From: Peptococcaceae bacterium BRH_c8a
GTDB lineage: Bacteria; Bacillota; Desulfotomaculia; Desulfotomaculales; Desulfallaceae
Assembly (NCBI GenBank): GCA_000961575.1
Contig: LADP01000026.1
Location: forward strand, 1 to 45,407
Direction: 5' to 3'
DNA length: 45,407 nucleotides
Below the pieces are notes generated by a model. It was not told where the DNA came from. It saw nothing but the letters and a program-made list of their open reading frames with translations, and searched no databases. Position 1 is the stretch's first letter; every line of letters begins with the position of its first letter. The translations under genes and the position numbers were made by a program. Positions 16,306 to 24,191 of this stretch are shown here, one piece after another.

Positions 16306-17520
16306 TTGCGTAAACTGGAAATTGTGGCCCCGGCCGGCAGCCCGGAAAAGCTGGAATATGCCGTAGCCTACGGGGCGGACGCCGTTTATCTGGGCGGCAC
16401 CGATTTTGGGTTAAGAACAGCCGCGGCCTCCTTTGACCGGGAAAACTTGTCCCGAGCCGTTGAATATGCCCATCGCCGTGGGGTTAAGGTTTATGTTACG
16501 GTGAATATATTCGCTCGCAACCGGGACATCGAAGAACTGCCCGGTTATATTGAGTTTCTTAGCCAAATTGGAGTGGACGCCGTAATAGTGTCCGACCCGG
16601 GGGTACTGGCTCTGGTTCGGGAAACCGCGCCTGCGCTTCGGGTTCACATCAGTACTCAGGCCAACACCACCAACTGGCGCAGTGCGCAAACCTGGACAGC
16701 CCTGGGCGCCGAGCGGATTGTGGTAGCCCGGGAATTAAGCCTGGAAGAAATTGCAACCATCAGCGAGCGAGCTAAAACTGAACTAGAAGTATTTGTACAT
16801 GGTGCCATGTGCATCTCCTACTCGGGGCGCTGCCTGTTAAGCAATTACATGACCGGCCGCGACGCCAACCAGGGCGACTGCGCCCAATCCTGCCGCTGGA
16901 AATACCGCCTGGAGGAAGAGAAAAGGCCCGGGGAATATTTCCCGGTTTACGAGGACGACCAGGGCACCTACATTATGAGCTCCCGGGATCTGTGCCTGCT
17001 GGAGCACTTGCCCGGTCTGGTCCGGGCCGGGGTTACCGCGTTCAAGATAGAAGGCCGGGTTAAAAGCATCCACTACGTGGCCACCGTTACCGGTGTGTAC
17101 CGCCGGGCATTAGACGCCTACCTGGCCGACCCGGATGGGTACAAAGTGCAGCCTGGCTGGCTGGAGGAGATCGGCAAAGTAAGCAACCGGGATTACACCA
17201 CCGGTTTTATTGCCGGTGCCCCCGGCGGCACGCCACCCCCGGTGGATTCAATTTACCGGCGCAACTACACCTTTGTAGGGGCTGTGCTGGGTTACGACCA
17301 GGAACGGAAAATGCTCCAGGTCGAGCAGCGCAATCGTTTCGCCGTCGGTCAGACGCTGGAAATATTCGCCCCCGGCCTCGAAACATACCAAATGCAGGTT
17401 ACAAGTATCCTGGATGAACAGGGACAACCCGTAGAAGCGGCCCCACACCCGCGCCAGACAGTCTACCTCCCCTGGCCCCAACCGTTGCCCCCATACTCAC
17501 TACTTCGCCGTAGCGTTTAA
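16306..17520 (+). CDS. U32 family peptidase / tRNA-hydroxylation protein (TrhP-like)
   Basis: This 404-residue member of the U32 family (YrrN/YrrO in Bacillus, YegQ/TrhP in E. coli) starts LEIVAPAGSPEKLEYAVAYGADAVYLGG. The core holds HISTQANTTNW, the family motif region EVFVHGAMCISYSGRCLLSNYMTGRDANQGDCAQSCRW with four cysteines that probably bind an Fe-S cluster, and FKIEGRVKSIHYVATVTGVYRRALD. Family members act in prephenate-dependent 5-hydroxyuridine formation on tRNA; the old peptidase label is doubtful. A C-terminal beta-domain is present. TTG 16306 follows AAGGGGG with a T-rich spacer. The mltG-U32-PBP order recalls the yrr gene region of Bacillus. Confidence 0.9.
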   Translation: MRKLEIVAPAGSPEKLEYAVAYGADAVYLGGTDFGLRTAAASFDRENLSRAVEYAHRRGVKVYVTVNIFARNRDIEELPGYIEFLSQIGVDAVIVSDPGVLALVRETAPALRVHISTQANTTNWRSAQTWTALGAERIVVARELSLEEIATISERAKTELEVFVHGAMCISYSGRCLLSNYMTGRDANQGDCAQSCRWKYRLEEEKRPGEYFPVYEDDQGTYIMSSRDLCLLEHLPGLVRAGVTAFKIEGRVKSIHYVATVTGVYRRALDAYLADPDGYKVQPGWLEEIGKVSNRDYTTGFIAGAPGGTPPPVDSIYRRNYTFVGAVLGYDQERKMLQVEQRNRFAVGQTLEIFAPGLETYQMQVTSILDEQGQPVEAAPHPRQTVYLPWPQPLPPYSLLRRSV

Positions 17521-17521
17521 A

Positions 17522-17570
17522 GCGTTCAAGTCGGGACGTTCAAGTCAAGAACCGTCCCCGACTTGAACGC
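17522..17570. repeat. Inverted repeat with GAACCGTCCCC core
   Basis: GCGTTCAAGTCGGGACG pairs with CCGTCCCCGACTTGAACGC; the middle has a second TTCAAGTC. It shares the GGGGACGGTTC core with the hairpin at 5920-5974 but has different arms. It may terminate the U32 transcript. Confidence 0.7.
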
Positions 17571-17667
17571 CACCACCTAACGTCCTACCCAAGTCCTACC
17601 CAACGTATAACACCCCTGCTGGATGGTAACCATAATAAGGAAATAAGGAAAGGGGATATTAAGGAAA

Positions 17668-17734
17668 GGGGACACACCTCAGCTTGAAGGTCATGGCTAT
17701 GGGGTCGAGGAATGTCCCCAATTTGAGTGTCCCC
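17668..17734. repeat. Inverted repeat GGGGACAC...GTGTCCCC before the PBP gene
   Basis: An 8-bp perfect arm pair encloses about 50 nt. The sequence AAGGAAAGGGGA is directly repeated just before it. It is probably a degenerate member of the same hairpin family. The start of the PBP gene lies shortly after the right arm. Confidence 0.5.
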
Positions 17735-17759
17735 AATGTATGTAAAGGGGTTTTTGTTT

Positions 17760-19460
17760 TTGGCTGGTTTAAAAAATCACCGGTTGGGGTGGTCACGCTG
17801 GCTTTTAGTGCTGGCTTTTATGGGCATCGCCTGGCAGTTATATAATATCCAGGTTGGTCCGGGGGCCGTTTTAGCGGTACAGGCCCGGCAAATGAACGTA
17901 GAAGAGGTTCTACTGGAGGAATATGCCCGCGGGCAAATTACCGACCGCAACGGCATACCCCTCACCGGGGTCTATACCGCCAACGGTGTGGTTGTATTTC
18001 CCCAACTGATGGACGACCCGCAGCAAGATACCAAGACCTTGGCCCGCATCCTAAATATAAACCCCGATTTATTAACGGATAAAGCAATTGACGGGGCTTA
18101 TCGCCTAACCGCCCCTCTTAATACCGCCCAGCTGCACAGTTTGCAAACAACCAATCTGCCGGGTGTTTTTTTGCTGCCCGTTTCCTACCGTTACGGGACG
18201 GACACGCTGGCGGCTCACGTCACCGGCCATCTGGGCAAAATAGACAGCAACGAGCAGCTTAAACAACTGCGGTCAGACAGCGGCAAACATTATGACCTGG
18301 GCGACTGGGTGGGCAAGACCGGCCTGGAGTATTTTTACGAGGCCCAGCTCAAGGGGCAGCAGCCGAAAGAGCTAGCGTACCTGAACCTGGACGCCCGCGG
18401 AAGGATCATCAGGGGGCCGGGCTTAACGGTGGAAACAACACGCAGCGACCCGTCGCGCCGTAACGTGGTCACCACTATTGATAACCATGTGCAACAGATT
18501 GTAGAAGACGTTATGGATGCTGAGGTAGACAGTGGTGCCGTGGTAGTAATGCAGGCCGGTTCCGGCGATATCCTGGCTATGGCCAGCCGGCCCGGCTTTC
18601 ACCCGGCTCCCCGTTACATGGAGGAAACCATCAAATCACCCACCGGCGATGTTTTTATGGATCGCAATATTGCACTGTTTCAGCCGGGCTCGGTTTTTAA
18701 AGTGGTACTGGCCGCCGCCGCCCTGGAAACCGGCCTGGTTAACAACAGCGCCAAGTTTTTCTGTGCCGGCTCAGCCGCCGAACCCATTCATTGCTGGTAT
18801 GAACAGGGCCACGGGGAAATAACTTTCCCGGAAGCGTTCGCCAACTCGTGCAATCCATTCTTTGTCCATTTGGGGGAACTGCTGGGGGCAGAACAAATCA
18901 TTAATTACGCCGAAGCCCTAGGCCTGGCAGACCAAACCATTACCGGGTACCCGGTAAAACAGGCCCAGCAGGATCTGTCGCCAATCGGCAGTGCCTTCAA
19001 CCTGTCAAACAGCAGTATCGGACAGGGCCCGGTGCTGGTAACCCCGGTTCAATTAGCGGCGATGATCAACACCATCGCCAGCGGCGGAATTTATTTTACA
19101 CCCCGCCTGGTAACCGGTTTATCTGACGACAAAGATCATAGTATGGAATATATTGCAGGCCCGGAACCGCGCCGGGCACTGCAGACGGATACTGCCAAAC
19201 AGTTACAGGAACTGATGCGCCTAACCACCACCGCAGGAGCGGGGAAGCAGGCCGACCTGCCGGTTTGGGGCAGCGCCGGTAAAACCGGTTCGGCGGAAGT
19301 GGCCGGAGAGGAAGACACCGTTAACGCCTGGTTTGCCGGGTATACACCGGCAAACAATCCCCGCTACGTAATCGTGGTGCTGGCCGAAAAAGGCCACAGC
19401 GGCGGCGAAACAGCAGCCCCGGTATTTCGCGCCATCGCAGAACAACTGCTGCAGCCGTAA
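17760..19460 (+). CDS. Class B penicillin-binding protein (transpeptidase)
   Basis: This 566-residue D,D-transpeptidase of peptidoglycan synthesis (YrrR/PbpI or PbpA-like) has one N-terminal membrane helix (RWLLVLAFMGIAWQLYNIQ). A dimerisation domain follows with GQITDRNGIPLTG and YFYEAQLKG-type motifs. The transpeptidase domain shows SxxK in FQPGSVFKVV, SxN in ANSCNPFFV and KTG in SAGKTGSAEVAG, so all active-site motifs are intact. TTG 17760 was chosen because AAGGGG lies 9 nt upstream; the longer reading overlaps the inverted repeat. In spore formers such proteins often serve division or sporulation; which one applies here cannot be told. Confidence 0.93.
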   Translation: MAGLKNHRLGWSRWLLVLAFMGIAWQLYNIQVGPGAVLAVQARQMNVEEVLLEEYARGQITDRNGIPLTGVYTANGVVVFPQLMDDPQQDTKTLARILNINPDLLTDKAIDGAYRLTAPLNTAQLHSLQTTNLPGVFLLPVSYRYGTDTLAAHVTGHLGKIDSNEQLKQLRSDSGKHYDLGDWVGKTGLEYFYEAQLKGQQPKELAYLNLDARGRIIRGPGLTVETTRSDPSRRNVVTTIDNHVQQIVEDVMDAEVDSGAVVVMQAGSGDILAMASRPGFHPAPRYMEETIKSPTGDVFMDRNIALFQPGSVFKVVLAAAALETGLVNNSAKFFCAGSAAEPIHCWYEQGHGEITFPEAFANSCNPFFVHLGELLGAEQIINYAEALGLADQTITGYPVKQAQQDLSPIGSAFNLSNSSIGQGPVLVTPVQLAAMINTIASGGIYFTPRLVTGLSDDKDHSMEYIAGPEPRRALQTDTAKQLQELMRLTTTAGAGKQADLPVWGSAGKTGSAEVAGEEDTVNAWFAGYTPANNPRYVIVVLAEKGHSGGETAAPVFRAIAEQLLQP

Positions 19461-20036
19461 CTATTAATCCCAGGTAAGCACAGGGGGGTGCCCCTATAAC
19501 AAGAACTTCTCGCGGCGATCCGGTGATATCCGGAGCGAACGGTGCACCTGGATGCGTTGTTTAGCCTGTCATAGCCCCGAATTCATGGCTGCTTAGGGCG
19601 TAGCCAAACGGTTAAGCAGTTTATACCATGCGGTAACAACAACCTACTCCAAACACAACAATAAGAATTGCAAGAGAGAGCGGAGCGATATCACCGGAGC
19701 GCCGCGCCCACTACAACCAACGGTAAAAGGGGTACCCCATCCGGGTGCCCGGTTCACCCATAACTCCGAATTATTAATTAGGACAGCCGCAAGGGCTGCC
19801 CCTACGACAAGGCATGGAATATTGTTGGTTTATGACACATCCCAAAAGTCTTATTTTGGGGCATGCCGTACCCTAATAACCCTACAAATTGTAAAACCAA
19901 ATTCGAGCGTGCGCGTACTTTTGGAGCATCCTAATGAAAAGGGCTGTAAACAAGTGTAAAAATACAAGCCAACCCCTTATATCAATTGATTGTCCGATTA
20001 TATGGTCAAGCAAGTTTATATGTCTATTCTTCCCAA
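19461..20036. other. Long intergenic region between PBP and ablA
   Basis: About 650 nt separate the two genes and no convincing reading frame or RNA gene was found. The first half is GC-rich with short inverted pieces such as GGGGTACCCC and ACAGCCGCAAGGGCTGCCCC (19783 on), which resembles a common dispersed repeat. The second half is AT-rich and ends in the ablA promoter. It may be a scar of past insertions. Confidence 0.5.
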
Positions 20037-20065
20037 TTGCCACATGCAACTCATTGGTTTATAAT
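20037..20065 (+). promoter_or_regulatory. Promoter of ablA
   Basis: TTGCCA (20037-20042), 17 nt and TATAAT (20060-20065), 51 nt before the ablA start. Osmotic control is expected for this pathway but nothing in the sequence proves it. Confidence 0.65.
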
Positions 20066-20116
20066 AAGTTGTCAGTTAATCCAATGATTACTTAAATTAA
20101 ATTCGGGGAGGTCCAA

Positions 20117-21367
20117 ATGGACGAGAATGTTAAAAGGCTTTCGTACTACAGAAATATTACTACAGAACAGTGGAACGACTGGAAGTGGCAGATTAACAAT
20201 CGCATCACTGATGTTGAAACACTGCAAAAAGTAATGAACATACAAGAAAAAGAAGCCCGGGACATTGGGCAATGCCTCAAGCGTTTTCGCATGGCCATTA
20301 CACCGTATTACGCCAGCATCATGGACCCGGGGGACAAAAAATGTCCCGTCAGAAAGCAAGCTATTCCCGATTTAAAAGAACTACTTTATAATGAAGTCGA
20401 CATGAGCGACCCGCTGCATGAAGACGTGGACTCGCCGGCACCCGGCATAACCCATCGTTACCCGGACCGGGTACTGCTGTTGGTAACAGACCAGTGCTCC
20501 ATGTACTGCCGCCACTGCACCCGACGACGCATGGCCGGGGGCAGCGACCGTCCCCTGCCTAAAACACAGGTGGATCGTGCCATCGCTTACATCCAAGGGA
20601 ATAGGAAAATACGGGATGTGCTTATTTCAGGCGGAGACCCGCTTACCCTGTCCGACGAAAGATTGGAGTACATTATTGCGCGCCTGCGCAGCATTAAACA
20701 CGTAGAAATTATCCGCATCGGCAGCCGGACACCAGTGGTACTGCCCCAGCGCATTACCCCACAGCTTTGCAGCATGCTAAAAAAATACCAGCCGCTGTGG
20801 ATTAACACCCATTTCAACCACCACAAAGAAATTACCGCCGAGTCGGCAGCGGCTTGCGCCAGGCTTGTTGATGCCGGTATCCCTTTGGGCAACCAATCGG
20901 TGCTGCTGCGTGGGGTTAATGACTGCCCCAATATCATGAAAAAGCTGCTGCACAAGTTAGTCTCCATCCGGGTGCGGCCTTATTATCTGTATCAGTGCGA
21001 CTTGGCCAAAGGTATCGGTCACTTTAGAACGTCAGTAGGCAAGGGCATTGAAATTATGGAAAATCTGCGCGGGCACACCTCGGGTTTTGCTATCCCCACC
21101 TATGTAATCGACGCGCCTGGTGGCGGGGGCAAAATACCCGTGATGCCTCAGTACATGATTTCTCAGTCGGATCACAAGGTGATCCTACGCAACTTTGAAG
21201 GCAACGTTTACTCGTACACCGAACCGGCTTACGAAAGCGGCGAGTGCCAGTGCAGCGACTGTAAGTTGAAAAAAGGGCGTAATAACCCGGGCCCGGCCGG
21301 CCTGATGAAAGGCAAAAAGGTAACCCTGGAACTAGCCAACAGCACTACTAAAAAAGAAGCCGGCTAG
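20117..21367 (+). CDS. ablA: Lysine 2,3-aminomutase
   Basis: This radical SAM and PLP enzyme converts L-alpha-lysine to L-beta-lysine. The 416-residue protein has the cluster motif [12 protein letters not shown] near residue 125, the SAM-binding GGDPLTL, the substrate region [11 protein letters not shown] and HFNHHKEIT, and the PLP-lysine segment [17 protein letters not shown]-terminal CQCSDC probably binds zinc at the dimer interface. ATG 20117 has GGGGAGG upstream. The next gene encodes an acetyltransferase, so the product is most likely N-epsilon-acetyl-beta-lysine, a compatible solute, and not lysine degradation; no lysine-fermentation genes are nearby. Confidence 0.95.
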   Translation: MDENVKRLSYYRNITTEQWNDWKWQINNRITDVETLQKVMNIQEKEARDIGQCLKRFRMAITPYYASIMDPGDKKCPVRKQAIPDLKELLYNEVDMSDPLHEDVDSPAPGITHRYPDRVLLLVTDQCSMYCRHCTRRRMAGGSDRPLPKTQVDRAIAYIQGNRKIRDVLISGGDPLTLSDERLEYIIARLRSIKHVEIIRIGSRTPVVLPQRITPQLCSMLKKYQPLWINTHFNHHKEITAESAAACARLVDAGIPLGNQSVLLRGVNDCPNIMKKLLHKLVSIRVRPYYLYQCDLAKGIGHFRTSVGKGIEIMENLRGHTSGFAIPTYVIDAPGGGGKIPVMPQYMISQSDHKVILRNFEGNVYSYTEPAYESGECQCSDCKLKKGRNNPGPAGLMKGKKVTLELANSTTKKEAG

Positions 21368-21373
21368 GCATTC

Positions 21374-21415
21374 GGTGCCAGGTGTTGCAAGTTGCAACTT
21401 GCAACACCTGGCACC
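21374..21415. repeat. Perfect loopless palindrome, 21-bp arms
   Basis: Arms start GGTGCCAGGTGTTGCAAGTT and meet with no spacer. It lies between ablA and ablB, 29 nt before the ablB start, so ablB translation and any read-through must cross it. It belongs to the same family as the copies at 12250, 16047, 28265 and 29625. Confidence 0.9.
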
Positions 21416-21443
21416 AACATCACCGAAAGGAGCGGATCGCCTA

Positions 21444-22298
21444 TTGTTTGCTACTAACGAGCATAACAACATCATCAAAGAAATGAACCGTAAATTTACG
21501 GTCACGATTACCATAGATCAATTCAGCAAGCGGGCCTGGGTTAATGATTACACTTATCAGAACCCCGGGGAACTGCTGCATTATATTAATGACACCGCAG
21601 TAAACCACGGCCTGGAAAAGATTATCTTCCCGGTGCGTAAAACACACCTGCCCGACTTGAAACACGGTTTTTCATCCGAAGGTTGGGTGGATGGCTTTTT
21701 CAACGGTGAAGACGGCTGCTTTTTAGTCGCTTACCCCACACCCCGGCGCTGCCAAAGTGAAAATAGGCGTGAACTACTGGCCCAGGTGCGGGAAATTATA
21801 GCCCGGCCACACAAGGCGCCGGCCACTCTTCCCGACGGCTGTACCATGTTGACGCCCGCATTAAAGGACGTTGTCGAGCTGGGGGAGTTGTTTACCAAAG
21901 CCTTTTCCACCTATCCTAGTCCGGTGGACCAGCCTGATTATCTGGCCGGGGTACTGGGTAAATCGGCCCTGTTCAGGGTAATTAAAGAAGAAAAACGAAT
22001 CATCAGTGCCGCAGCTGCCGAAATAGACATCTCCAAAGGCAATGCCGAGCTGACCAACTGCGCCACACTGCCGGGCAACCGGGGAGGCGGCCTGATGAGC
22101 AACCTAATCGCCGCCCTAGAGCAGGAATGCCTGGCCCGGGGCATATACAGCCTGTACAGCCTGGCCCGGGCGTCATCCTACGGAATGAACCTGGTTTTTT
22201 ACCGCCTGGGTTACCGTTATCGAGGCACACTGGTGAATAACTGCCATATTAGCGGTGATTATGAGAATATGAACATCTGGAGCAAATACGCTCGCTAA
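21444..22298 (+). CDS. ablB: Beta-lysine N-acetyltransferase (AblB-like GNAT)
   Basis: This 284-residue protein pairs with lysine 2,3-aminomutase to acetylate beta-lysine at the epsilon amine, giving an osmolyte known from methanogens and some bacteria. The C-terminal half is a GNAT domain: AELTNCATLPGNRGGGLMSNLIAALE contains the acetyl-CoA loop (RGGGL), followed by YSLARASSYGMNLVFYRLGYRYRGTL. The N-terminal half (ELLHYINDTAVNHGLEKIIFPV) matches the AblB-specific region. TTG 21444 has AAAGGAG about 12 nt upstream, a long spacing; ATG 21484 is an alternative. The longer reading would start inside the palindrome and was rejected. Confidence 0.88.
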   Translation: MFATNEHNNIIKEMNRKFTVTITIDQFSKRAWVNDYTYQNPGELLHYINDTAVNHGLEKIIFPVRKTHLPDLKHGFSSEGWVDGFFNGEDGCFLVAYPTPRRCQSENRRELLAQVREIIARPHKAPATLPDGCTMLTPALKDVVELGELFTKAFSTYPSPVDQPDYLAGVLGKSALFRVIKEEKRIISAAAAEIDISKGNAELTNCATLPGNRGGGLMSNLIAALEQECLARGIYSLYSLARASSYGMNLVFYRLGYRYRGTLVNNCHISGDYENMNIWSKYAR

Positions 22299-22322
22299 AC
22301 GTCATTCACACTCCCGCTCACA

Positions 22323-22351
22323 TTGACTATCAAATAATAGTATAGTAGGAT
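22323..22351 (+). promoter_or_regulatory. Promoter region of the triple-XRE gene
   Basis: TTGACT (22323-22328), 17 nt and TAGGAT (22346-22351). The spacer and flanks contain repeated ATAATAGTA-like words, which could be operator sites for the encoded regulator. Confidence 0.55.
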
Positions 22352-22386
22352 AATAGTAATACTGTATTGTGACGGGAGTGTCAAGC

Positions 22387-23154
22387 ATGATCGTGAGGGG
22401 AGAACAGATACGCGCACTGCGCGAAGAACGGGGTTATACGCTGCACGATTTAGCTCAGCGGGCGACCCTTTCCTTATCATATCTCAGCGAAATTGAGCGG
22501 GGTTCCAAAAGGCCTTCGCTAAAAACAATTGAAAAATTGGCTATAGCTTTAAACGTGCCTAAAACCCAGTTAATAAAAGGGGATATAACCGACACCGGAC
22601 TATCCATGGGAGACAAAATCCGCCTAATGAGGGCGGAAAAGAATCTTTCTCTGCAGGATCTGTCTCAGCGTGCCGGTATATCCCTTTCCTATTTGAGCGA
22701 AATTGAGCGCGGCACCGTTTACCCGGCCCTTAGCACGCTCAAACGGATCGCCGGGGGACTGGATGTGGTCGTTTCCTCAATTATGGGCAACGAGGGTTCG
22801 CTGGGGCACAAACTAAAAGCCCTGCGTGAGGAATACGGGCTGACCCAGGCCCAACTGGCCAACCTGGCCGGCGTAACCGCGGGACTAATCGGACAGATCG
22901 AGCACGGTAAGGTGCAGCCTTCGCTAAAAACACTGGAAAAGCTCTCCGAGGTCATGGGCGTCTCACCCTGCTATTTCATCATGGAACCCGGCGCGGTGGA
23001 CCAGATGCTAAGCTTGATGAACCCGGAACTGCGGGAAATGCTCATGCACCCCAATGTGCAGTCTGTACTGAGCCTGGTCTGCAACGTCAGCGAAAAGGAA
23101 CTGCAATTTATTTTAAACTTCATTCAGTTGTTTAAAAGATCAGAAATAAATTAA
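22387..23154 (+). CDS. Transcriptional regulator with three tandem XRE/Cro helix-turn-helix domains
   Basis: This 255-residue protein has three HTH_3 domains in a row, at about residues 5-58, 73-126 and 138-192. Each carries the signature LSLSYLSEIERG (first two) or VTAGLIGQIEHG (third). The first two are very alike and probably arose by duplication. The C-terminal 60 residues (VDQMLSLMNPELREML, LVCNVSEKELQFILNFIQLF) resemble the ending of sporulation/stress XRE regulators. ATG 22387 has GGGAG 8 nt upstream. It lies directly after ablB in the same direction but has its own promoter. Regulation of ablAB is possible but unproven. Confidence 0.88.
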   Translation: MIVRGEQIRALREERGYTLHDLAQRATLSLSYLSEIERGSKRPSLKTIEKLAIALNVPKTQLIKGDITDTGLSMGDKIRLMRAEKNLSLQDLSQRAGISLSYLSEIERGTVYPALSTLKRIAGGLDVVVSSIMGNEGSLGHKLKALREEYGLTQAQLANLAGVTAGLIGQIEHGKVQPSLKTLEKLSEVMGVSPCYFIMEPGAVDQMLSLMNPELREMLMHPNVQSVLSLVCNVSEKELQFILNFIQLFKRSEIN

Positions 23155-23254
23155 GCTTGCTCAAACCGCATCCATATATTAATATATACCTATATACAGC
23201 GAAGAGGATGACAAGTCTTAAATGGGATATATAGGTTGAAAGGATGCGTTGAAA

Positions 23255-23425
23255 ATGGCTGCCAGCGTACTTAAAGCATTATGCATAGGCTGCGGAGCGT
23301 GCACCCAAATGTGTCCATACGGCGCCATCACCGTGCAAGCCAACCAGGCCCGCATAGACACCGCCAAATGCGACGAATGCGAGGAATGCGTATTCGCCTG
23401 CCCCAACGGCGCCATCATCCTGTAA
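23255..23425 (+). CDS. Small 2[4Fe-4S] ferredoxin
   Basis: This 56-residue protein falls below common length cut-offs. Two cluster motifs are complete: CIGCGACTQMCP (residues 10-21) and CDECEECVFACP. It ends NGAIIL. ATG 23255 follows AAAGGA with a 10-nt spacing; TTG 23249 is also in frame. It is a soluble low-potential electron carrier of clostridial type. It is 29 nt upstream of the FmdB-like gene and probably cotranscribed. Confidence 0.9.
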   Translation: MAASVLKALCIGCGACTQMCPYGAITVQANQARIDTAKCDECEECVFACPNGAIIL

Positions 23426-23454
23426 CGATATCCCGACCAAAGCGAGGTGAAAAA

Positions 23455-23658
23455 ATGCCCACCTACGATTATCGCTGTGGTGAATGCGGCCACAAATTCA
23501 CGGTAATGGTCAGCCTCAGCGACAAAGAAAAAGTAACCTGCCCGTCCTGCCAAAGCAAAAAAATAGAACAGCTATTTACCGGCTGTCAGGTACGCACCGC
23601 CGGAGGCCGTGGATGTGAAACTCCACCACCGGGCTTTGGCCCCTCAGGCGGCGGCTGA
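23455..23658 (+). CDS. FmdB-family zinc-ribbon protein
   Basis: This 67-residue protein begins MPTYDYRCGECGHKFTVMVSLSD and has a second CxxC in VTCPSCQSKKIEQLF, the standard FmdB zinc ribbon. The tail is Gly/Pro-rich (CETPPPGFGPSGGG). FmdB was first seen as a putative regulator of amidase genes; its real role is unknown. ATG 23455 has GAGGTG 7 nt upstream. Longer readings run through the ferredoxin gene in another frame and are not real. A strong hairpin lies 53 nt after the stop. Confidence 0.9.
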   Translation: MPTYDYRCGECGHKFTVMVSLSDKEKVTCPSCQSKKIEQLFTGCQVRTAGGRGCETPPPGFGPSGGG

Positions 23659-23710
23659 GGCATTTAACAACCCGGCCGTGTGCCGATATGTTAATGATAT
23701 GATTTTTAAT

Positions 23711-23736
23711 GGGGTCAGGGCTGGAGCCCTGACCCC
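23711..23736. terminator. Bidirectional hairpin between convergent genes
   Basis: GGGGTCAGGGC, loop TGGA, GCCCTGACCCC: an 11-bp perfect stem. It lies between the FmdB gene and the convergent selenoprotein gene and could end both transcripts, although the T-run is poor. The GGGGTCAG arm is shared with the repeat at 5920. Confidence 0.65.
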
Positions 23737-23751
23737 AAAGTTTTGAAGCTT

Positions 23752-23982
23752 TTAATGAAACAGCTTTTCTAATTTATCCCGGTCGAAACCAACTACATAT
23801 TCGTTACCAGTGGCCACCGTTGGTACCGCCATCTTACCGGTGCGGGAAACCATTTCGTTACGGGCCTCTGTATCCTCAGCTACATTAATTTCCTGGTACG
23901 GCACACCTTTCTGGGAAAGAAACTCTTTCACCGTGCGGCAGTGTGGTCACGTTGGTGTGGTATAAAGCTTAACTTGATCCAT
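23752..23982 (-). CDS. Selenocysteine-containing glutaredoxin-like protein (in-frame TGA)
   Basis: This minus-strand gene starts at ATG 23982 with AAGGGGG 9 nt upstream and reads MDQVKLYTTPT-[TGA]-PHCRTVKEFL. It then continues as a complete glutaredoxin fold: GVPYQEINV, the cis-proline motif KMAVPTVA, VVGFDRDKLEKLF, stop at 23754. Total length is 76 residues if TGA (23949-23947) is decoded. The TGA takes the place of the first Cys of the CPxC redox motif, giving U-P-H-C, as in known Sec-containing (Uxx-type) glutaredoxins. A hairpin suited to a SECIS follows at once. The protein would be a thiol/selenol redox enzyme of the cytoplasm. The alternative is a nonsense mutation, which would have to hit exactly this codon. 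Ordinary ORF finding misses it. Confidence 0.85.
23902..23949 (-). promoter_or_regulatory. Candidate bacterial SECIS element
   Basis: On the minus strand, just after UGA, CACAC (23945-23941) pairs with GTGTG (23906-23902). Inside, GAAAG (23929-23925) pairs with CTTTC (23919-23915) around the apical loop AGTTT. The loop starts 22 nt after the UGA and has G at its second position, as expected of bacterial SECIS hairpins outside the E. coli type. It was folded by eye only. Confidence 0.7.
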
Positions 23983-24191
23983 ACCTAATTGCCCCCTTGT
24001 CAATCTTTACTTTTTATTCTGCCCGCACAAACAGCGGGGCATTACGAAATGCAGCGGTAAAATATGCTATATTTAAGTAGTGCTACTCTGATTACTGTTC
24101 CTTAAAGGAAAAATTTCGCCGGTGTTGAACATAATACCCTTAACGGATATGTTTGTTCATCCAGGGGCCGCGGACAGGAGTGTGGCACGAA

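Noticed and set aside
21375-21443. N-terminal extension of ablB through the palindrome
   Set aside because: The extra residues are a translation of the repeat, and the ribosome site AAAGGAG lies after it.
23281-23454. Extension of the FmdB gene into the ferredoxin
   Set aside because: The ferredoxin frame has perfect cluster motifs, and ATG 23455 has its own ribosome site.
23947-23949. Reading the TGA as a simple nonsense mutation
   Set aside because: It falls exactly on the redox Cys codon, the downstream frame is intact and a SECIS-like hairpin follows; still, the mutation cannot be excluded without the sel genes.
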